Shown: in pieces, positions 41,115 through 43,945 of the stretch
How the letters are laid out: the number at the start of each line of letters is the position of its first letter
Position numbering within the stretch: position 1 is the first letter of the stretch
Origin: CAZWAP01 sp964632005
GTDB taxonomy: Bacteria; Planctomycetota; Phycisphaerae; Sedimentisphaerales; Anaerobacaceae
Length of the DNA stretch: 43,945 nucleotides
Reading direction: 5' to 3'
NCBI GenBank assembly: GCA_964632005.1
Contig: CAZWAP010000018.1
Location: forward strand, 1-43,945
Position numbers and translations under genes: made by a program
The notes under the pieces: generated by a model
Told to the model about the DNA's origin: nothing
What the model saw: the letters and a program-made list of their open reading frames with translations, nothing else
Databases searched by the model: none

Positions 41115-41687
41115 TCATATGTGCTGGTGGTAGTCGGCGAGCATTTTTCGGAGCTTCAACAGCGTGCGAAACTTGAGCATTTTGACGGCGGCGACGGTTG
41201 TTGCCAAGTGGTTGGCGATGGCGCGGTTGGAGAAGCCTTCCATCCAGAGCTGTATGGCGGTTCGCTCGCGGGCCTTCAGGCGTGCGAGAGTTTTTTGAAG
41301 GGCCTCTTTGAGTTCGGCCTGTGACATTGCTTCGAGGATACCGGTCTGGGGCGCGACGAGGTTTTTCAGGTCGTTCTGAGACAGCGAGAGGTAGCGGTTG
41401 ATCCTGCTGTACACTTTTCGCAGTCGGCCGCGCATATAATAAAGGTAGACGGTATTGAGAAGCAGTTTTTCGTTGGTGGCGTTTCGCAGGTGTTCGGGAT
41501 TCTCCCAGATGTCTGCATAGACGTCCTCGAGGATGTCTTCGCACTCGACTTCGTTGCCGAGAAAATGGTATAGGTGCCTAATGAACATCTCGAAAGTAGC
41601 CCTGACAAAGGGTTCCATTGCCCGGCGGCGTTGCTCGATACTGGGGTCGAGGAGACCTTCCAGGGCCTTTCGCAGCCGTCTATTCAT
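41115..41687 (-). CDS. ECF-type RNA polymerase sigma factor
   Basis: A 190-residue sigma factor. Sigma-2 lies at about residues 20-95 (FVRATFEMFIRHLYHFLG, CEDILEDVYADIWENPE). Sigma-4 is at about 130-185, with the helix-turn-helix ERTAIQLWMEGFSNRAIANHLATTVAAVKMLKFRTLLKLRKML. No sigma-3 and no extra C-terminal domain. The longer frame upstream has no start with a ribosome site; the ATG at 41687 has GAGG 7 bases before it. A near-consensus promoter lies upstream, so it is first in an operon with a small protein, the editing-domain protein and probably the symporter. No anti-sigma gene of the usual membrane type is present. Confidence 0.9.
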   Translation of the reverse strand: MNRRLRKALEGLLDPSIEQRRRAMEPFVRATFEMFIRHLYHFLGNEVECEDILEDVYADIWENPEHLRNATNEKLLLNTVYLYYMRGRLRKVYSRINRYLSLSQNDLKNLVAPQTGILEAMSQAELKEALQKTLARLKARERTAIQLWMEGFSNRAIANHLATTVAAVKMLKFRTLLKLRKMLADYHQHI

Positions 41688-41805
41688 AGCAAGCCTCTTG
41701 GTTCTGCGTGTATGAGCGGCAGAGCGTAGCCGGCCGGGCCACAGCAGGCGTTTCAGAGGTTCCTTCCCACTTGTAAAAGGCACCGAACAGCCGGTCGGTA
41801 ACAGA

Positions 41806-41834
41806 TTATATCTTGAAGTTGGCGGCTTATCAAC
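41806..41834 (-). promoter_or_regulatory. Near-consensus promoter for the ECF operon
   Basis: On the minus strand TTGATA (41829-41834), 17-base spacer, TATAAT (41806-41811). The -10 is perfect and the -35 five of six. The start would be near 41799, giving a leader of about 110 bases. Confidence 0.72.
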
Positions 41835-41880
41835 GCGGAGCGCCCATATTGGTGGGCGAGGGGCTTTGAATGACCCGGGG

Positions 41881-43260
41881 TTACTGTGAGAGGTCACACC
41901 GCTGGCACGGGCTGAGCCACCGGCGAGAGAACTCCGCCAGGTCCCGGGCGTCCAGGATTCCATCCTGGTTGAGGTCGGATGCGGGCACGTCAGTGCCCGG
42001 GTGCCATTTGGCTGCGAAGAGGCAATAGTCGGCGAAGTTGGTCTGGCCGTCCTGGTTCAGGTCCTCGGGGCAGTTCATTGCGTCGCTCGTGGCGAATATG
42101 CCATATCCGGAGCCGTCCTGGCCGTAACTCTGCCAGGCTGCCACGAACTTGCCGCCTGGTGCAACGGCAACCACGGGGTACTTCTGTTGGTCCGGAGTGT
42201 AACGGTTGATCAGCATCTGCCCACCGAGGGGCGCGACCAGGGCGTTGTAGCGCTGGGCGAATACGTCCGTTGCGTCGAGTTCGGTTCCGCCGGGCCCGTT
42301 CCATACGATAACGAATCGCCCCTGGCTTGTAATACTGACCCGGGGGTTTTGCTGGGCACCGGCGGTTGTGGTGTTGACGTGGAACTGGTCTGTAAGGGCG
42401 TCCCCGTCGGGTCCGAACCAGCGGGCATGGATGTCGTCCATACTGGCGCGGTCGGGGTGTCCATCCCAGGTTACGATGAAGTTGCCGGCGGCCTCGGCGG
42501 CGACCGCAGGGCGGGTGAGAGAGGTAAAGGGGAGCTGGTTGAGTTGGAAGGCGTCTGTTTTCGGCCTTGCCTGGGCGTCGTAGAGCCTGGCCATTATGCA
42601 CTTTGTACTCTTATCAAGCAGCCAGACCACCATAAGGTTGCCGCGGGCATCTACTGCGAGATCGGGATAACGGCAGTCGGGCATCTGGCTGACGACGAAT
42701 TCGCTACCAAGAGGTTTGCCGTCAGCGTCGAAGCGTCTTGCTTCGATGGTGGAGGCATAGCCTTCGGGTGTATCGCGGCGGCTTTCCCAGACGGCGGCGA
42801 ACGGCCCGGCCGGGCTGGCGGCCACGCGGGGGAAACGTCTGGCGGGGCCGTTGAGGCTGCCGAGGGGGAACTCGGCGGCGACCGGCAGGCAGTTGGCATC
42901 GAAGCAGCGGGCGTATACGTCCTCGTCGCGGGCCCCGGGCCCTTGCCAGGCGACCAGGAATTGCCCTGTCGGATACATTGCTATCGCGGGGGCAGTTTGA
43001 TTGCCCTCGGTTCGCGTATTGACCTGGAATTCTGCGGTCGCGGGTAAGCAGTCGGGCCCGAACCGTCGTCCCACGATGCTGCCGGAGTCGCCATCCTGCC
43101 GGTAGCTGCTCCAGACGAGGACAAAACGGCCGGCGGCGTCGATGGCAATGGCCGGGTTGGACTGGTTATAAACTGTCCGGGTGTTGACCGGAAACTCGGC
43201 TGGCCAGGCTGAGCCTGTAATGGCGGCGATAATGACGCAGATGCTCTTAGCCGAGGTCAT
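41881..43260 (-). CDS. Exported repeat protein with terminal dockerin-like domain
   Basis: A 459-residue exoprotein. A signal peptide (MTSAKSICVIIAAITGSAWPA) is followed by about six to seven similar beta-repeats of about 60 residues (NTRTVYNQSNPAIAIDAAGRF, NTRTEGNQTAPAIAMYPTGQF, VNTTTAGAQQNPRVSITSQGRF). The end is a type I dockerin-like pair of calcium loops (DLNQDGQTNFADYCLFAAKW, DLNQDGILDARDLAEFSRRW). Such terminal domains are abundant in Phycisphaerae. No catalytic motif is seen; it may be an adhesive or surface protein. The ATG at 43260 has an AGG site about 10 bases upstream; 18 residues before it in frame are not signal-like. Confidence 0.85.
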   Translation of the reverse strand: MTSAKSICVIIAAITGSAWPAEFPVNTRTVYNQSNPAIAIDAAGRFVLVWSSYRQDGDSGSIVGRRFGPDCLPATAEFQVNTRTEGNQTAPAIAMYPTGQFLVAWQGPGARDEDVYARCFDANCLPVAAEFPLGSLNGPARRFPRVAASPAGPFAAVWESRRDTPEGYASTIEARRFDADGKPLGSEFVVSQMPDCRYPDLAVDARGNLMVVWLLDKSTKCIMARLYDAQARPKTDAFQLNQLPFTSLTRPAVAAEAAGNFIVTWDGHPDRASMDDIHARWFGPDGDALTDQFHVNTTTAGAQQNPRVSITSQGRFVIVWNGPGGTELDATDVFAQRYNALVAPLGGQMLINRYTPDQQKYPVVAVAPGGKFVAAWQSYGQDGSGYGIFATSDAMNCPEDLNQDGQTNFADYCLFAAKWHPGTDVPASDLNQDGILDARDLAEFSRRWLSPCQRCDLSQ

Positions 43261-43321
43261 CAGCTCAAGACCTACCCGTAGGTTGACGCAAAGAATTTGC
43301 CGCTGCTGCGGCACATCATAA

Positions 43322-43340
43322 GTGCCTTAGTAAAAGGCAC
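43322..43340. repeat. Small perfect hairpin upstream of the dockerin gene
   Basis: GTGCCTT, loop AGTAA, AAGGCAC: seven perfect base pairs about 60-80 bases before the dockerin-protein start. It could be an operator or leader hairpin. Confidence 0.4.
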
Positions 43341-43573
43341 ATACGGCGATAAGACCCGTGCGTGCATCCCGGCGGGCGGCGGAGTTTGGCGGATTCTCAG
43401 CCGGCCCTTGCGGCCCTGCGGGGGATAAACCCTTTGGTGCGGGCTGGGACTGCCATTATATCAAGGTAGCCGGGTTCGTCCAGGCCGGCTGGGGGGTGAT
43501 TTTCGCCAAGATTGCGGGGGAATTGCATAGCTGGCAGAACGAGGGCAGGGCGCAGAGGCAGGAGGGGTGAGGA

Positions 43574-43630
43574 AAAAATTTTGAAAAAACGTCAAAAAGT
43601 CTTGACGGGGTGTCGATAGTGTAATAGAGT
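43574..43630 (+). promoter_or_regulatory. Strong promoter with UP-like element for a small RNA
   Basis: A/T tracts at 43574-43599 (AAAAAATTTTGAAAAAACG, then CAAAAAG) precede TTGACG at 43602-43607, a 17-base spacer and TAGAGT at 43625-43630. A/T-rich UP elements of this kind mark stable RNA promoters. Confidence 0.6.
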
Positions 43631-43636
43631 TTATAT

Positions 43637-43794
43637 GCTAAGGGTGGCTCAGCAGTGCTGGGTTCGCCTTTCAAGTACGAGGGTAGGGTATTGAAGAAAA
43701 CCTATATAATGCTTTGTTTTATGCTGTAAACTGCCGAGAGGCATAGACCAGTTGAAGGTCGAGAACCGCTGGCAGTTTTGGCAGCGGTTTTTTT
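43637..43794 (+). ncRNA. Candidate stable small RNA (about 158 nt), class unknown
   Basis: Bounded by the UP-element promoter and a strong intrinsic terminator, with no reading frame of note. Predicted parts: a long hairpin AAGG-GTGG-CTCAG...CTGGG-TTCG-CCTT (43641-43671), a TAGG/CCTA pairing around 43685-43703, TATGC/GCATA (about 43720-43745), and GACC-AGTTGAA-GGTC (43746-43760). Size and promoter suit 6S RNA or another housekeeping RNA, but it does not match the SRP, RNase P or tmRNA sequence signatures. Located about 90 bases before tRNA-Ile. Confidence 0.55.
43764..43794 (+). terminator. Intrinsic terminator of the small RNA gene
   Basis: AACCGCTG, loop GCAGTTTTGG, CAGCGGTT running into seven T. 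Eight perfect base pairs directly followed by the T-run. Confidence 0.85.
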
Positions 43795-43886
43795 GTTGCT
43801 CTTTGTAAAGTTTATTAGTACAACCGACTGCCGACGTCGCTTGCGGCGACGAGCGCTGGAAGGTGTTGACGAGTGGACGACAACAG

Positions 43887-43945
<59 letters not shown>

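Larger units (their letters stand above)
43261..43886. other. 626-base region with small RNA gene before tRNA-Ile
   Basis: No coding gene supported. Contains a 7-base-arm hairpin at 43322-43340, the promoter, RNA gene and terminator described separately, and a CGTCGC/GCGACG hairpin at 43835-43851 just before the tRNA. Confidence 0.6.

Noticed and set aside
41115..41963. A 282-codon version of the ECF sigma factor
   Set aside because: The extra 92 residues run through the promoter region, lack a ribosome site and do not resemble sigma factors.
41775..43340. The 10-mer TAAAAGGCAC before both the ECF gene and the dockerin gene
   Set aside because: Repeated 10-mers are expected by chance in a window of this length, and the two copies stand in different contexts (leader versus hairpin).
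37270..43761. The shared string TGAAGG(C/T)CGA in the 37.3 kb leader and the small RNA
   Set aside because: Ten bases with one difference and different flanking structures are too little to claim a common RNA motif.

Overview
The window looks like chromosomal DNA of an anaerobic or facultatively anaerobic planctomycete, most likely of class Phycisphaerae. This is inferred from gene content: secreted beta-propeller proteins of the planctomycete PQQ-like type, a Tat-exported sulfatase, tandem Tat-exported Gfo/Idh/MocA oxidoreductases, a DUF1080-ThuA fusion, a ThuA protein with a secretin-like tail, a dockerin-ended exoprotein, a helix-turn-helix/receiver fusion and a C-terminal-Phe outer-membrane barrel. 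The DNA is GC-rich and no species can be named from sequence alone.

Left part (1-14.4 kb, + strand): the tail of a probable glycosyltransferase, then a tightly packed run of genes that mostly overlap or nearly abut. They encode an ABC ATPase and a very large FtsX-type permease, a beta-propeller lipoprotein-like or exported protein, a membrane-anchored NHL propeller, a tiny four-cysteine Tat protein, a NapG-like Tat ferredoxin, a NapH/NosR-like membrane Fe-S protein, a three-helix membrane-anchored propeller, a single-chain NuoE-NuoF protein, and a NuoG-ferredoxin/GltD-like flavoprotein that has lost its NAD(P) domain. Together they read as an NADH-fed electron-transfer chain crossing the membrane to exported Fe-S and propeller proteins. 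No terminal oxidoreductase that I can name is present, which makes this the strongest candidate for an undescribed system here.

Middle (14.7-29.1 kb, mostly - strand): a carbohydrate locus. It holds a sugar-porter MFS transporter, a broken beta-propeller gene, a Ser-type sulfatase with HEAT-like repeats, a URO-D-family protein, and an operon of two exported Gfo/Idh oxidoreductases, a DUF1080-ThuA fusion and a ThuA-secretin-like fusion. This set fits extracytoplasmic 3-keto-glycoside chemistry. Two operons of the locus share a 16-nt upstream element at the same distance from their start codons. The locus is followed by an outer-membrane barrel and a LolA-like protein whose usual RND partner is missing; IS3-family debris lies just upstream.

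Right part (29.2-43.9 kb): an ArsR regulator with an operator-like palindrome, an HTH-receiver response regulator and an HDOD-GAF-histidine kinase, a 2H phosphoesterase, a Tat-type aldo/keto reductase with an Rrf2 regulator, a second IS3 fragment, a coiled-coil lipoprotein, a GAF-like protein behind a structured leader, a sodium:solute symporter with a 59-residue membrane partner, and an ECF sigma-factor operon. That operon carries an archaeal-type tRNA-Thr editing domain fused to an unassigned C-terminal half. A dockerin exoprotein, a probable stable small RNA gene with its own UP-element promoter and terminator, and a truncated tRNA-Ile(GAT) close the window. No CRISPR array, rRNA gene, integrase or origin was seen.
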